Positions 7,789 through 15,337 of a stretch of 64,000 nucleotides of DNA are shown in pieces. The stretch covers positions 1 through 64,000 of the forward strand of contig MSGV01000023.1 of the NCBI GenBank assembly GCA_001940845.1, written 5' to 3'. The position numbers and the translations under genes were made by a program. Positions within the stretch are counted from its first letter, which is position 1. Every line of letters begins with the position of its first letter. This DNA comes from Christensenellaceae bacterium Phil7 (lineage in GTDB: Bacteria > Bacillota > Clostridia > Christensenellales > CAG-138). The notes below the pieces were generated by a model that saw only the letters and a list, made by a program, of their open reading frames with translations, made no database searches and had not been told where the DNA came from.

Positions 7789-7855
7789 AGACTATCCACG
7801 CAGAAAGGCCGCCCAAAAATCAATTCGGGCGGCCTTTTGCGTAATGTGATAGTCT
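7789..7855. repeat. Long near-perfect inverted repeat
   Basis: AGACTATC at the left end pairs with GATAGTCT at the right end. Inside, ACGCA plus AAAGGCCGCCC pairs with GGGCGGCCTTT plus TGCGT around an 11-base loop, with one bulge. The inner part (7805-7838) looks like a bidirectional terminator. The long outer arms are more than a terminator needs and may mark an element end. Confidence 0.6.
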
Positions 7856-8089
7856 TTCTTTTATTATTTTGTTGTGCTCGGCTTTGAAAAGCCTTGTATT
7901 TACAGCGTTCCTATTTAGAAACATTCATAGGAAAAGGGTACCCTTTCCGTAAAATGCCCCGCATTTTTGCTTGTTGGGGAGTGTCCCAAACCCTCTGAAA
8001 TTCCTTTCACTACCTACACCACCAAAAACAGAAAACTGCCAAATATATCGCAAAAAATTTTTTAGGAGAGCATATTTTGTGCGATTATA

Positions 8090-8117
8090 TTGACAATCAT
8101 CAGAACTGTGATATACT
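8090..8117 (+). promoter_or_regulatory. Promoter of the fluoride-riboswitch antiporter
   Basis: TTGACA (8090-8095) and TATACT (8112-8117) are 16 bp apart. Transcription would begin at about 8124, right at the 5' edge of the riboswitch aptamer. Confidence 0.85.
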
Positions 8118-8121
8118 ATGA

Positions 8122-8191
8122 AACAGGGAATGAAGTTCTCCCTCGGCAAAGCCGAAACCGCTTTATAGATTATGAAGCTGATGACTTCTGC
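8122..8191 (+). promoter_or_regulatory. Fluoride riboswitch (crcB motif)
   Basis: The sequence carries the conserved elements of the fluoride-sensing aptamer in order: AGGGAATGAAGTTCTCCC forming the first stem and loop, an optional hairpin (TCGGCAAAGCCGA), the conserved AACCGC, and GCTGATGACTTCT at the 3' end. The GACTTCTGC that ends the aptamer region is also the left arm of a terminator, the same expression-platform design as in the known Bacillus example. Binding of fluoride should favour readthrough into the antiporter gene downstream. Confidence 0.93.
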
Positions 8192-8212
8192 ATTTATGCA
8201 GAAGTCTTTTTT
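8183..8212 (+). terminator. Riboswitch-controlled intrinsic terminator
   Basis: A perfect 9-bp stem (GACTTCTGC with GCAGAAGTC) is followed by TTTTTT. Its left arm overlaps the aptamer 3' end, so aptamer folding and termination compete. Confidence 0.92.
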
Positions 8213-8219
8213 ATTGAAA

Positions 8220-8262
8220 GCCGACAATTTCTGCGTAAATGTGGAAATTGTCGGCTTTTTTT
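8220..8262 (+). terminator. Second intrinsic terminator in the antiporter leader
   Basis: A perfect 12-bp stem (GCCGACAATTTC with GAAATTGTCGGC) with a 12-base loop is followed by seven T residues. It lies downstream of the riboswitch terminator and 35 bp before the start codon, and shares no sequence with the aptamer. Confidence 0.88.
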
Positions 8263-8297
8263 CGTCAATGGCACAAAACAGAAAATAGGAGGCTTTT

Positions 8298-9506
8298 ATG
8301 TTAACATCACTTGCTTTTATTTTTTTAGTCGGATTATCTATGGCTGCAATTTGTCAGAAATTAAAATTGCCACGCATCATTGGTATGTTAATTACAGGCA
8401 TTGTTTTAGGTCCGTATGTATTAGACTTACTTGACCCCGCCATATTATCCATTTCATCAGAATTGCGACAAATGGCTTTAATCATCATTTTACTGAAAGC
8501 GGGACTTTCTCTTAATCTTGATGACTTGAAAAAAGTTGGTCGTCCGGCGATTATGATGTCGTGTCTGCCGGCAAGTTTTGAAATTTTAGCGTTTTTTCTA
8601 TTTGCCCCTTATTTGCTTGGAATTTCAAAAATAGAAGCTGCCGTTATGGGTGCTGTACTTGGAGCTGTTTCGCCTGCGGTAGTTATTCCGAGAATGGTGC
8701 AACTAATGGAAAATAAATATGGCACACAAAAGGGTATTCCGCAGTTAATAATGGCTGGAGCTTCTTGCGATGATATTTTTGTTATTGTTTTGTTTACAAC
8801 CTTTGCAGGTATGGCGCAAGGCGGTCATATTAACTTAATAGACTTTGCTAATATTCCTATATCAATTCTGCTTGGTATTATATTGGGAAGCATTGCAGGA
8901 TATATGCTTTCCGTATTTTTTGAAACTGCCTATGCACATAAGCACTATGTCCGAAACAGTATGAAAGTCATTGTCGTTCTTGGCGTTTCTTTTTTGCTTA
9001 TGGCAATAGAAACGTGGACAGAAAATTTTATATCAATTTCCGGATTGCTTGCTGTTGTAAGTATGGCTTGTGTTTTGAAAATAAAAAGCACTGCATTTGT
9101 TTCAAAGAGATTGTCTGAAAAATTCGGAAAGTTATGGATTGCTGCCGAAGTTATACTTTTTGTATTGGTGGGTGCAGCCGTTGATATTCGTTATACTATG
9201 AATGCAGGCTTGGCGGCCGTTGCAATGATATTGATTGCTCTTGTGTTTAGAGGCATTGGGGTTTTCGTTTGTTTAATAAAAACGAAGTTATCTTGGAAAG
9301 AACGGCTTTTTTGTGTCATTGCATATTTACCAAAAGCCACCGTTCAAGCAGCCATTGGGTCTGTTCCGTTAGCTATGGGACTGCCTTGCGGTCAGCTTGT
9401 GTTATCAGTTGCAGTATTGGCAATTTTAATTACAGCTCCATTAGGTGCTATTGGAATGGATTTAACATACAAAAAATTACTTGTGCGTGAAATAGAAAGC
9501 GACTGA
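8298..9506 (+). CDS. Cation:proton antiporter (NhaP/KefB-like), fluoride-regulated
   Basis: This 402-residue membrane protein has about 12 hydrophobic segments and belongs to the Na+/H+ exchanger (CPA) superfamily. The N-terminus LGLSMAAICQKLKLPRIIGMLITGIVLGP-like segment and the central GAVLGAVSPAVVIPRMV and GASCDDIFVIVLF (paired acidic residues in the ion-binding helix) are characteristic. It is preceded by AGGAGG and by a fluoride riboswitch with its own promoter. Na+/H+ antiporters are among the gene families known to be controlled by fluoride riboswitches, alongside CrcB/Fluc and CLC-F. Codon use is noticeably AT-rich compared with the flanking element genes, suggesting separate acquisition. 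Whether it moves fluoride or only restores ion balance cannot be told from sequence. Confidence 0.93.
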   Translation: MLTSLAFIFLVGLSMAAICQKLKLPRIIGMLITGIVLGPYVLDLLDPAILSISSELRQMALIIILLKAGLSLNLDDLKKVGRPAIMMSCLPASFEILAFFLFAPYLLGISKIEAAVMGAVLGAVSPAVVIPRMVQLMENKYGTQKGIPQLIMAGASCDDIFVIVLFTTFAGMAQGGHINLIDFANIPISILLGIILGSIAGYMLSVFFETAYAHKHYVRNSMKVIVVLGVSFLLMAIETWTENFISISGLLAVVSMACVLKIKSTAFVSKRLSEKFGKLWIAAEVILFVLVGAAVDIRYTMNAGLAAVAMILIALVFRGIGVFVCLIKTKLSWKERLFCVIAYLPKATVQAAIGSVPLAMGLPCGQLVLSVAVLAILITAPLGAIGMDLTYKKLLVREIESD

Positions 9507-9678
9507 TTGGAAAAGCTATATTTGTAGTTTTTCTCACACACTTTAGAGCCGCCGTATTTTCTATTTACCCGCCTAATGTTTTGCAGTCAAAAAAAGCTAC
9601 TGTCTACTATTGGGATATTTCGCCCATGAGTGTGAACTATCAATTCACTTAGTATGCTTATATAACTCATATTGTCTA

Positions 9679-9715
9679 AACGCCTATGTGACTTTTGGTT
9701 ACATGGGCGTTTTTT
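9679..9715 (+). terminator. Intrinsic terminator before the sigma-like gene
   Basis: The arms ACGCCTATGTGAC and GTTACATGGGCGT pair over 13 positions with two mismatches and are followed by TTTTTT. It could end antiporter transcription or attenuate the following Tn916-like pair. Confidence 0.8.
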
Positions 9716-9751
9716 CAATACCCCCTACTGGGAAGAAAGGGGGTGCGAAAA

Positions 9752-10219
9752 ATGAGTTATTCCAAAGAATACAAGGAGCATATCGAGTACACCTTTGCAG
9801 CCTTTTGTAAAGTCGTTCTCCATAATGCCGCCATGTCCGCCTATCGGGATATAGGCAGACAGCGTAAGCATGAAATCTCTCTTGATTATCTCATGGAGGA
9901 AGAATATTATAGTCCGTTTACAACAGACCGCTACTTTGAGAGACAGGAAATATCGACACAGCCAACAGAATTTGTTGTGTGCGGCAAGATAATCGTGATT
10001 GAGAATGAGCAACTGGCAAAAGCATTTTCCAGTTTATCAGAATTGCAAAAAGAAGTTTTGACAATGTATTTTTTCTTCCGATACACGGACAGGAAAATCG
10101 GAGAAGTGTACGGAAAAAGCCGCAGTACAGTAAACTACTGGAAGTTAGCTGCATTGAAACAGCTAAGAAAAGAATGGGAGCGATTAGAAGATGAAGAACG
10201 AAAAACTGATACCTTTTGA
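9752..10219 (+). CDS. Tn916 Orf7-like sigma factor
   Basis: This 155-residue protein resembles the small sigma-70-like protein (Orf7) of Tn916-type conjugative transposons. Its C-terminal part, LSELQKEVLTMYFFFRYTDRKIGEVYGKSRSTVNYWKLAALKQLRKEW, is a region 4 helix-turn-helix. In Tn916, Orf7 works with Orf8 to activate the transfer operon and the excision genes. GGGGGTGCG precedes the ATG at 9752. The next gene overlaps its end by 29 bp, the same arrangement as orf7-orf8. The downstream xis and int genes are missing, so this is a fragment of such an element. Confidence 0.85.
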   Translation: MSYSKEYKEHIEYTFAAFCKVVLHNAAMSAYRDIGRQRKHEISLDYLMEEEYYSPFTTDRYFERQEISTQPTEFVVCGKIIVIENEQLAKAFSSLSELQKEVLTMYFFFRYTDRKIGEVYGKSRSTVNYWKLAALKQLRKEWERLEDEERKTDTF

Positions 10220-10394
10220 AGTGATTGAAAAAGCAGTTGCCGGAGAGTCGGAAGCTGTAAATGCTGTCTTACACCATTACAGGGGATATATAAAATATCG
10301 GTCTGTATTTCAAGGACATTTCAACGCTGAAATCCAAGACCGATTGGAAGCACAGCTAATAAAGACAATCTTACAGTTCCGTTTCGACAGGTAG
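10191..10394 (+). CDS. Tn916 Orf8-like helix-turn-helix protein
   Basis: This 67-residue protein (PFEVIEKAVAGESEAVNAVLHHYRGYIKY then E-I-Q-D-R-L-E-A-Q-L-I-K-T-I) matches the pattern of the short Orf8 regulator of Tn916-like elements, which resembles sigma region 2 helices. It overlaps the preceding sigma-like gene, so the two are probably translationally coupled. In the Tn916 family this pair controls conjugation and excision. Here no excisionase or integrase follows. Confidence 0.85.
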   Translation: MKNEKLIPFEVIEKAVAGESEAVNAVLHHYRGYIKYRSVFQGHFNAEIQDRLEAQLIKTILQFRFDR

Positions 10395-10416
10395 GAAATA
10401 GCAAAGCCAAAGAAAA

Positions 10417-10455
10417 CCGTCAAGGATAAAAATGCACGCTTCGCGTCCTTGACGG
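10417..10455 (+). terminator. Terminator after the orf7/orf8 pair
   Basis: A 10-bp perfect stem (CCGTCAAGGA with TCCTTGACGG) is followed by CTTTCTCT. It lies 22 bp beyond the orf8-like stop. Confidence 0.75.
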
Positions 10456-11101
10456 CTTTCTCTGTCCTTGCTGTCAGGCAACCAAGAGGGTGTAATCGGA
10501 TAAACCGCTTGCGCCCTCTGCAAATTATCCTATATGCGAAAATATAAATGTCTATATTCCTGTTTCCTTTCGCTTCCGTTCCGTGAGTTTTGTTATTAGG
10601 GGAAGAATTGACGGAAAGGAATGGAAAGAATATCTGTAATTCTTTAATCTTTATTTCATATATCTTTATTTAATTGCATTGGATTTTCCAACGTAGGTTT
10701 TTCCAACGTTGGAAAATCCAATATAGGTAGATTTAATATCGGATAATTTGACGATTTTATAAAACGACTGGATTTTGGGTAGGAATGTTACGCAGTAGAG
10801 GACAAAATCTCCTTGATTTATGCGGCTTTCAGAGTATGAAAATCACATAGCCGATATTTTATACTTAAACCCTCAAAAATGGCGTTCTGCTGCGTAACAA
10901 AAAGCAAAGAGCCGACCACTTGCGAAAGTGATTTGCTCTCTGCTTTGTTGCACCTGTTTGTCAGCCGTTAAGTTGATTTTCTTGTGATACTTCCTTATCA
11001 CTGTAAAACTAAGGCTTTTGGAGGATTTTATTAAAACCCTTTGCAATTGTATAATCAGCTACAAAATTCTAAGTTTTCAATTGAAATTTGGAGGAACGAT
11101 T
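10456..11101. other. AT-rich non-coding stretch with nested inverted repeats
   Basis: No gene is supported. The stretch holds the 17-bp inverted repeat at 10678-10722 and a wide 9-bp inverted repeat (GTTACGCAG at 10787-10795, CTGCGTAAC at 10890-10898). A further hairpin of GCAAAGAGC with GCTCTCTGC-type arms lies near 10901-10945. In Tn916-like elements xis and int would be expected here; they are absent. Confidence 0.55.
10678..10722. repeat. 17-bp perfect inverted repeat with internal third copy
   Basis: ATTGGATTTTCCAACGT (10678-10694) pairs perfectly with ACGTTGGAAAATCCAAT (10706-10722). The loop begins another TTTTCCAACGT, so the right half can pair either with the outer left arm or with the middle copy (TTTTCCAACGTTGGAAAA). 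Confidence 0.85.
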
Positions 11102-11491
11102 ATGGACTATTATCAGCCCTGCGAAGAACTGAGCAGATGTCGTGAAATTGATAAATATTGGGATACAGCGGAATATGACAAGGTGTTTGAAGGATATTTG
11201 AAAATAGCCACAGAAACCTCCTATGCTTTAGCAGAATGTCAAGTGGGCTATTGCTATTTGGAGGGATATGGAGTGGAGAAAAGCCCTGAGAAAGCATTGT
11301 ATTGGATAAGTCGCTCTGCTGCTCACGGGGATAGAGATGGTCAATGCAATATGGCATGGATTTATGAAGAGGGCTTATGTGGTGAGGTGGATATAGAAAA
11401 GGCAAAGTATTGGTATCGACAAGCAGCCTTGCAAAATCATGACTTGGCGAGTGAAAAGTGCAAAGAATACGGTATTGATATTAAGAACTAA
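11102..11491 (+). CDS. Sel1-like repeat protein
   Basis: This 129-residue protein contains about two to three Sel1-type repeats. The clearest are YALAECQVGYCYLEGYGVEKSPEKALYWISRSA and GQCNMAWIYEEG-x-VDIEKAKYWYRQAA, which form helical hairpins used for protein-protein contact. No signal peptide is visible, so it is cytoplasmic. The ATG at 11102 is preceded by GGAGG. It stands alone at the edge of the accessory region and its partner is unknown. Confidence 0.85.
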   Translation: MDYYQPCEELSRCREIDKYWDTAEYDKVFEGYLKIATETSYALAECQVGYCYLEGYGVEKSPEKALYWISRSAAHGDRDGQCNMAWIYEEGLCGEVDIEKAKYWYRQAALQNHDLASEKCKEYGIDIKN

Positions 11492-11504
11492 ATTCAGATA
11501 AATC

Positions 11505-11544
11505 AAAGGGACTGCAAAGCATTTATGCCCTGCAATCCCTTTTT
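11505..11544. terminator. Bidirectional terminator
   Basis: AAAGGGACTGCA pairs with TGCAATCCCTTT (one mismatch) and is followed by T residues on the plus strand. It separates the convergent Sel1-like and dockerin genes and can serve both. Confidence 0.8.
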
Positions 11545-11563
11545 GAACATCGTGATTAATACA

Positions 11564-14500
11564 CTAATCGATTAGGTTTAATGCACGACGCATGATCAAT
11601 GTGGCATCTTCCATTTCGATCAGACCGTTTCCATTGTAATCCGCAGCAGGCAAACCGGGTATGAGATTTAGCGCCATACGCATCGCAATAGTTGCATCAG
11701 CAGCGGTTATATCGCCATCACCATCAACATCTCCGGGAATAGTGTTTGAATAATGTACCTCTACGGCATCGAGGTTGACAGCAAATAAATCGGTCACACC
11801 ATAATGACGGAATGCCAGCTTGATGGCTTGTCCGGCATATGCGCTCGTATCGATGGAGAGCGTTTGGACACTGCTGGTTGCGACGAAATAAGCTATTTCA
11901 TCGCTCCACGTGCGTCCATTGTCGGTGGAGACGTATATACCGATTGGTTCAGCGGGGTAGCTGGGATCTTGACCAACGAGCATAAAGCTTACCTCATTGC
12001 TTGCAACAAATGCTGGGCTGATGAGCCAGTTATCCGGAGTAAGAGGCCCTGCAAGATTGTTGTAGGATTCGGATTGCATACATCCAAGCCCTTCAGGAGA
12101 ATTCATGGACTCATCATTATATATCCAAACCCAGTTATGGTAATCTCCATCACGGTCCTGACATTTCCATCCTTCGGATACCGGATCGCTTTCAAAGTTC
12201 CAGCTTATTGATCCGGGAGTTACAAAAGACGCAACTATAGTCGTATCTTCATAAAGAATTTCATCAAAGTAATCCCATCCGGCAAACAGCCAATTGCTAT
12301 GAGCAGGAACGGTGGGGAAGGCTTCCTGGGGAATAGAGCTGCCAGCCTGCATGGTATAGATGCCCAGCACATTGCCGTCAACGCTGTCAACAAACGTTAT
12401 ATTGATGTCCGGCATGGTTGGATCAGGTATTTCTGCATCTGTATAGACGGTACATATTCCGAGCACTTCTGCACCATTGCCAATCGTACCAAGATTCCTG
12501 ACGGAAGCAGTCTCAGGATCAACTTCGAGAAGATATGCACCGGATGAACCGGAATAGTGTGCCCAGTAAAGTCTATTGGTGTTCATATCCCATGTCATTG
12601 ATTGAACAAACTGCTGAGTCTCGCCCGTGCTGCCAACAGGAGTGCAGGAAGCATCGGAAAGATCGATTCTATAAAGAACGCCATCGTTGTTTCCAATACC
12701 GTAGCCATTTCCTTGGTCATCGATGGCAAAGGTGCATAGGTACGAGGGTGTATTGAAATTACCGACAAGCGTCAGAAGCCCTGTCGCAATATCGACCCTG
12801 TAAAGGTTTCGCCTGGTAAACACTTCGCTCGTATTTGCACCCATTGCGTAGAGCTCATTGTTTGAATAATCATACGCCATGCCAAGCACAATGCAGTCAG
12901 AGGGAGAGGCCGCAGCGGGATACGATTTGACCATGGTATTCGTATCGATAACAAAGAACCTTGTATCTCCCGTGGCGCTAACATAGTTGTAGCCATAGAT
13001 TTTATCGCCGACCGTGCAGGATCCAAATGTTCCCAAACTATCCTCAACATTCAGATTTTCGATACTTCCGGGATTGCTCGCTGTAAAACCACCCCAAATC
13101 GGAGCCTCATTACCGGGATTCTTCGCAATGTAACCCAAGAAATGGACGTCTGTAGGCTCTGGAGTTGGCGTTATCGGATCAGGCGTTGAAGGAATTGAGG
13201 CGTTTACTATACGAACGGCATCGAGATTGACGGAGTATTGATCTCGAACGTTATAATGGCGGAATGCCGCAACAACCTCTTGCCCCTCAAAAGCTGCCGT
13301 ATCTACAAATATGGTCTGCACGGCATGAGTTGCAATATAATAGCCGATTTCGTCACTCCATGTGGTTCCGCCATCCGTTGAGATGTATACGCCGATGGGT
13401 TCTGCTGAGAACGCAGTGTCCTGTCCGGCAAACATAAAGCTCAACTGATCGCCAGCAACAAAGGGCGGGCTTATAAGCCAGTTGTCCGGAGTAAGTGCGC
13501 CGGATGAATTTATATAAGACTGAGAGTTCATGAATCCGCGTCCCTCGGGGCAGACCATGTTGGTATCATGCAGCCACATCCAGTTGTGACCATCGCCATC
13601 CTGATCGATACACACCCATCCTTCTGCGGCCGGATCGCTCTCAAAGAACCATCCAAAAGCATCATTATTTATGTACCTGGCCGTAATCGTGGTATCCTGA
13701 TAGAATATGGAGCCGGGAGAATAATCCCAATCCACGAAATCCATCCCGTCATGAATTGGGACTTCGGGGTATGCATCCATGCTTAGTGGAGTACCGGGAG
13801 TCATTACATGCGTACCGATTGTTTCTTGGGTGTAACCATCAACGAATGTAATGTTAATCTGGGGCATCACGGGTTCAGGCACAGAAATATCTGAGAAAGA
13901 GCAAAGCCCGAGTATCTGTGCACCGGTGCCGATTGTGCCCAGATTTTCAACACTTCCGTTCTCCGTGTTGACCCGGAGAAGATAAGCCGTGCTGTTATCA
14001 TAATAGTGCGCCCAAAGAAGCTGATTTGTATTCATATCCCAAGTCATGGATTGTGCTGACTGTAGGACTTCACCTGTTGAGCCGATGGCCGTACATTCAC
14101 CCGATGCAAGATCGATTGAATAGAGTACACCATTGTCCATTCCTATTCCGAATGCGTTGCCATTGTTATCTATGGCAAAGGTGCAAATGCTCGTATTACC
14201 GCTCAGGTTGTTGACAAAAGTCAGTGTGCCTGTTGCACGATCAACCGTGTATATGCCGAGCGCCCGCACCGGTGCATTATCGAATGCAATGGCATACATG
14301 GTATTTGTGGTGTAATCATACGCCATACCAATAACCATGTAGCCGGTTGGAACCGTGGCACCGTTATATGATTTGGTCATGGTTTCCCTGTCAATCGTGT
14401 AAAACCTGGTATCATTAGCAAAATTATTGAAGCCGTAAATTACATTGCCGGCAGTAGCGGCGGCATATGTAATTTTATCGTCAATTGTAGACAGCACCGT

Positions 14501-14734
14501 AACGGCAGATGGGTCCGTATCTGTGAATGTACCCCAAACCCTTGCTTCCTGTCCCGGGTGTGTTCCGATATAGCCCATGAGGTCAACGGCTGCTGTCGAA
14601 GGCGAGCTACTGTTGTCGGCTTTTTCGGATATTTCATTGCCCTGCCCAAGATGTCCGCTTGCGGCAAAGACAGAGGTCGTCATAGTTGAGATGATCAGTG
14701 CGACCACCATTAGTATCGATAGAAACTTTCTCAC
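11564..14734 (-). CDS. Secreted two-repeat protein with C-terminal type I dockerin
   Basis: The 1056-residue product begins with a signal peptide (residues 1-24, cleavage after SVFA). It consists of two copies of a unit of about 470 residues. Each unit has a beta-propeller-like segment (about 51-282 in the first copy), a small InlB/MucBP-like beta domain (about 292-354), and a choice-of-anchor J/cleaved-adhesin-like domain (about 357-511) with WFFESDP-AEGW, LTPDNWLISP and ISTDGGTTWSDEI. A Pro/Thr linker joins the units. The last 57 residues are a type I dockerin with two calcium-binding loops, DVDGDGDITAAD and DYNGNGLIEMED. A dockerin should dock onto a cohesin, and a four-cohesin surface protein is encoded at 36.4-38.8 kb. 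No catalytic glycoside hydrolase domain is visible, so it is more likely a binding or adhesion subunit. Confidence 0.9.
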   Translation of the reverse strand: MRKFLSILMVVALIISTMTTSVFAASGHLGQGNEISEKADNSSSPSTAAVDLMGYIGTHPGQEARVWGTFTDTDPSAVTVLSTIDDKITYAAATAGNVIYGFNNFANDTRFYTIDRETMTKSYNGATVPTGYMVIGMAYDYTTNTMYAIAFDNAPVRALGIYTVDRATGTLTFVNNLSGNTSICTFAIDNNGNAFGIGMDNGVLYSIDLASGECTAIGSTGEVLQSAQSMTWDMNTNQLLWAHYYDNSTAYLLRVNTENGSVENLGTIGTGAQILGLCSFSDISVPEPVMPQINITFVDGYTQETIGTHVMTPGTPLSMDAYPEVPIHDGMDFVDWDYSPGSIFYQDTTITARYINNDAFGWFFESDPAAEGWVCIDQDGDGHNWMWLHDTNMVCPEGRGFMNSQSYINSSGALTPDNWLISPPFVAGDQLSFMFAGQDTAFSAEPIGVYISTDGGTTWSDEIGYYIATHAVQTIFVDTAAFEGQEVVAAFRHYNVRDQYSVNLDAVRIVNASIPSTPDPITPTPEPTDVHFLGYIAKNPGNEAPIWGGFTASNPGSIENLNVEDSLGTFGSCTVGDKIYGYNYVSATGDTRFFVIDTNTMVKSYPAAASPSDCIVLGMAYDYSNNELYAMGANTSEVFTRRNLYRVDIATGLLTLVGNFNTPSYLCTFAIDDQGNGYGIGNNDGVLYRIDLSDASCTPVGSTGETQQFVQSMTWDMNTNRLYWAHYSGSSGAYLLEVDPETASVRNLGTIGNGAEVLGICTVYTDAEIPDPTMPDINITFVDSVDGNVLGIYTMQAGSSIPQEAFPTVPAHSNWLFAGWDYFDEILYEDTTIVASFVTPGSISWNFESDPVSEGWKCQDRDGDYHNWVWIYNDESMNSPEGLGCMQSESYNNLAGPLTPDNWLISPAFVASNEVSFMLVGQDPSYPAEPIGIYVSTDNGRTWSDEIAYFVATSSVQTLSIDTSAYAGQAIKLAFRHYGVTDLFAVNLDAVEVHYSNTIPGDVDGDGDITAADATIAMRMALNLIPGLPAADYNGNGLIEMEDATLIMRRALNLID

Positions 14735-14813
14735 GCTTTTCTCCTTTGTATTTTTTATAGTTGCAAGTCATAGACCAGTCCATCTGAAAGAAATGGTCTG
14801 TTATTTTTCAGAA

Positions 14814-14855
14814 ATAGCGCACACGACGACCTTCAAAGATGATCGTATGCGCTAT
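14814..14855 (-). promoter_or_regulatory. Leader hairpin of the dockerin gene
   Basis: ATAGCGCA pairs with TGCGCTAT, and the stem continues inward with ACGA/TCGT. A second small hairpin (AGACCA/TGGTCT, 14773-14800) lies closer to the start codon. They could affect mRNA stability or translation. Confidence 0.4.
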
Positions 14856-15003
14856 TAATTACAAATTTAATACGCCCCCAAGATCGAGGGAGCGAATACC
14901 AATATTGCGCTAAAACACAAGCTCTGGTTTTAACACTGATATAAAGCATGGTATTTTCCGCCAATCATAAAGTATTAGGAGAAGTAAACTCCAATTCGTA
15001 CTT

Positions 15004-15032
15004 ATTATGACATATATAAAGCGGATGCGCAA
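15004..15032 (-). promoter_or_regulatory. Candidate promoter of the dockerin gene
   Basis: TTGCGC (15032-15027) and CATAAT (15009-15004) are 17 bp apart on the minus strand, about 270 bp upstream of the start codon. Confidence 0.5.
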
Positions 15033-15061
15033 GACTATTGTTATAAATATACTATATTTAC

Positions 15062-15071
15062 GGGGGGGGGG
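15062..15071. repeat. G10 homopolymer tract
   Basis: Ten consecutive G residues, C on the coding strand, lie 30 bp upstream of the candidate dockerin promoter. Confidence 0.9.
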
Positions 15072-15200
15072 TATAAGGTTTTGTAAGAATCTTTTTTACT
15101 ATGAAATGCCGGCTTCAGCTTTTTATTTTACACCCGTTTGTCATTCGAAGCAGGCTGAAATTCATGCCATAAAGCCGGAAATAACTCAAATTAAAACCAT

Positions 15201-15254
15201 TAATCCCCGAAGATGCGCTCCAGCTTTGTGCCGGGCGGATGACTTCGGGGATTA
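15201..15254. repeat. 12-bp perfect inverted repeat behind tatD
   Basis: TAATCCCCGAAG and CTTCGGGGATTA are perfect complements around a 30-base middle. It lies 84 bp beyond the TatD stop. The T content after the stem on the minus strand is modest, so it may be a weak terminator. Confidence 0.55.
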
Positions 15255-15337
15255 ATTGCCTATTGATCTGCGGTGAGCATAAATTTACGCAATGGATAGA
15301 TATACATTTATATCACCGCTGGGTGCAGCAGTACAAA

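Larger units (their letters stand above)
7390..8089. other. Non-coding stretch, GC-rich left part
   Basis: 7390-7640 is GC-rich, with open frames on both strands that look like compositional artefacts. It is followed by palindrome copy 7, a long inverted repeat at 7789-7855 and an AT-rich stretch. A 100-residue minus-strand frame at 7925-8227 runs antisense through the riboswitch and was rejected. No gene is supported here. Confidence 0.55.
14735..15337. other. Regulatory region of the dockerin gene
   Basis: No gene is supported in this 600-bp stretch. It contains the leader hairpins and promoter of the dockerin gene, a run of ten G residues, and a 12-bp inverted repeat near the TatD end. 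Confidence 0.6.

Noticed and set aside
7925-8227. 100-residue minus-strand frame across the riboswitch
   Set aside because: It runs antisense through the promoter and fluoride aptamer, has no ribosome binding site and matches no family.
813-11101. One complete, functional integrative conjugative element
   Set aside because: No relaxase, coupling protein, type IV secretion genes or tyrosine integrase were found. The pieces derive from at least two element families.
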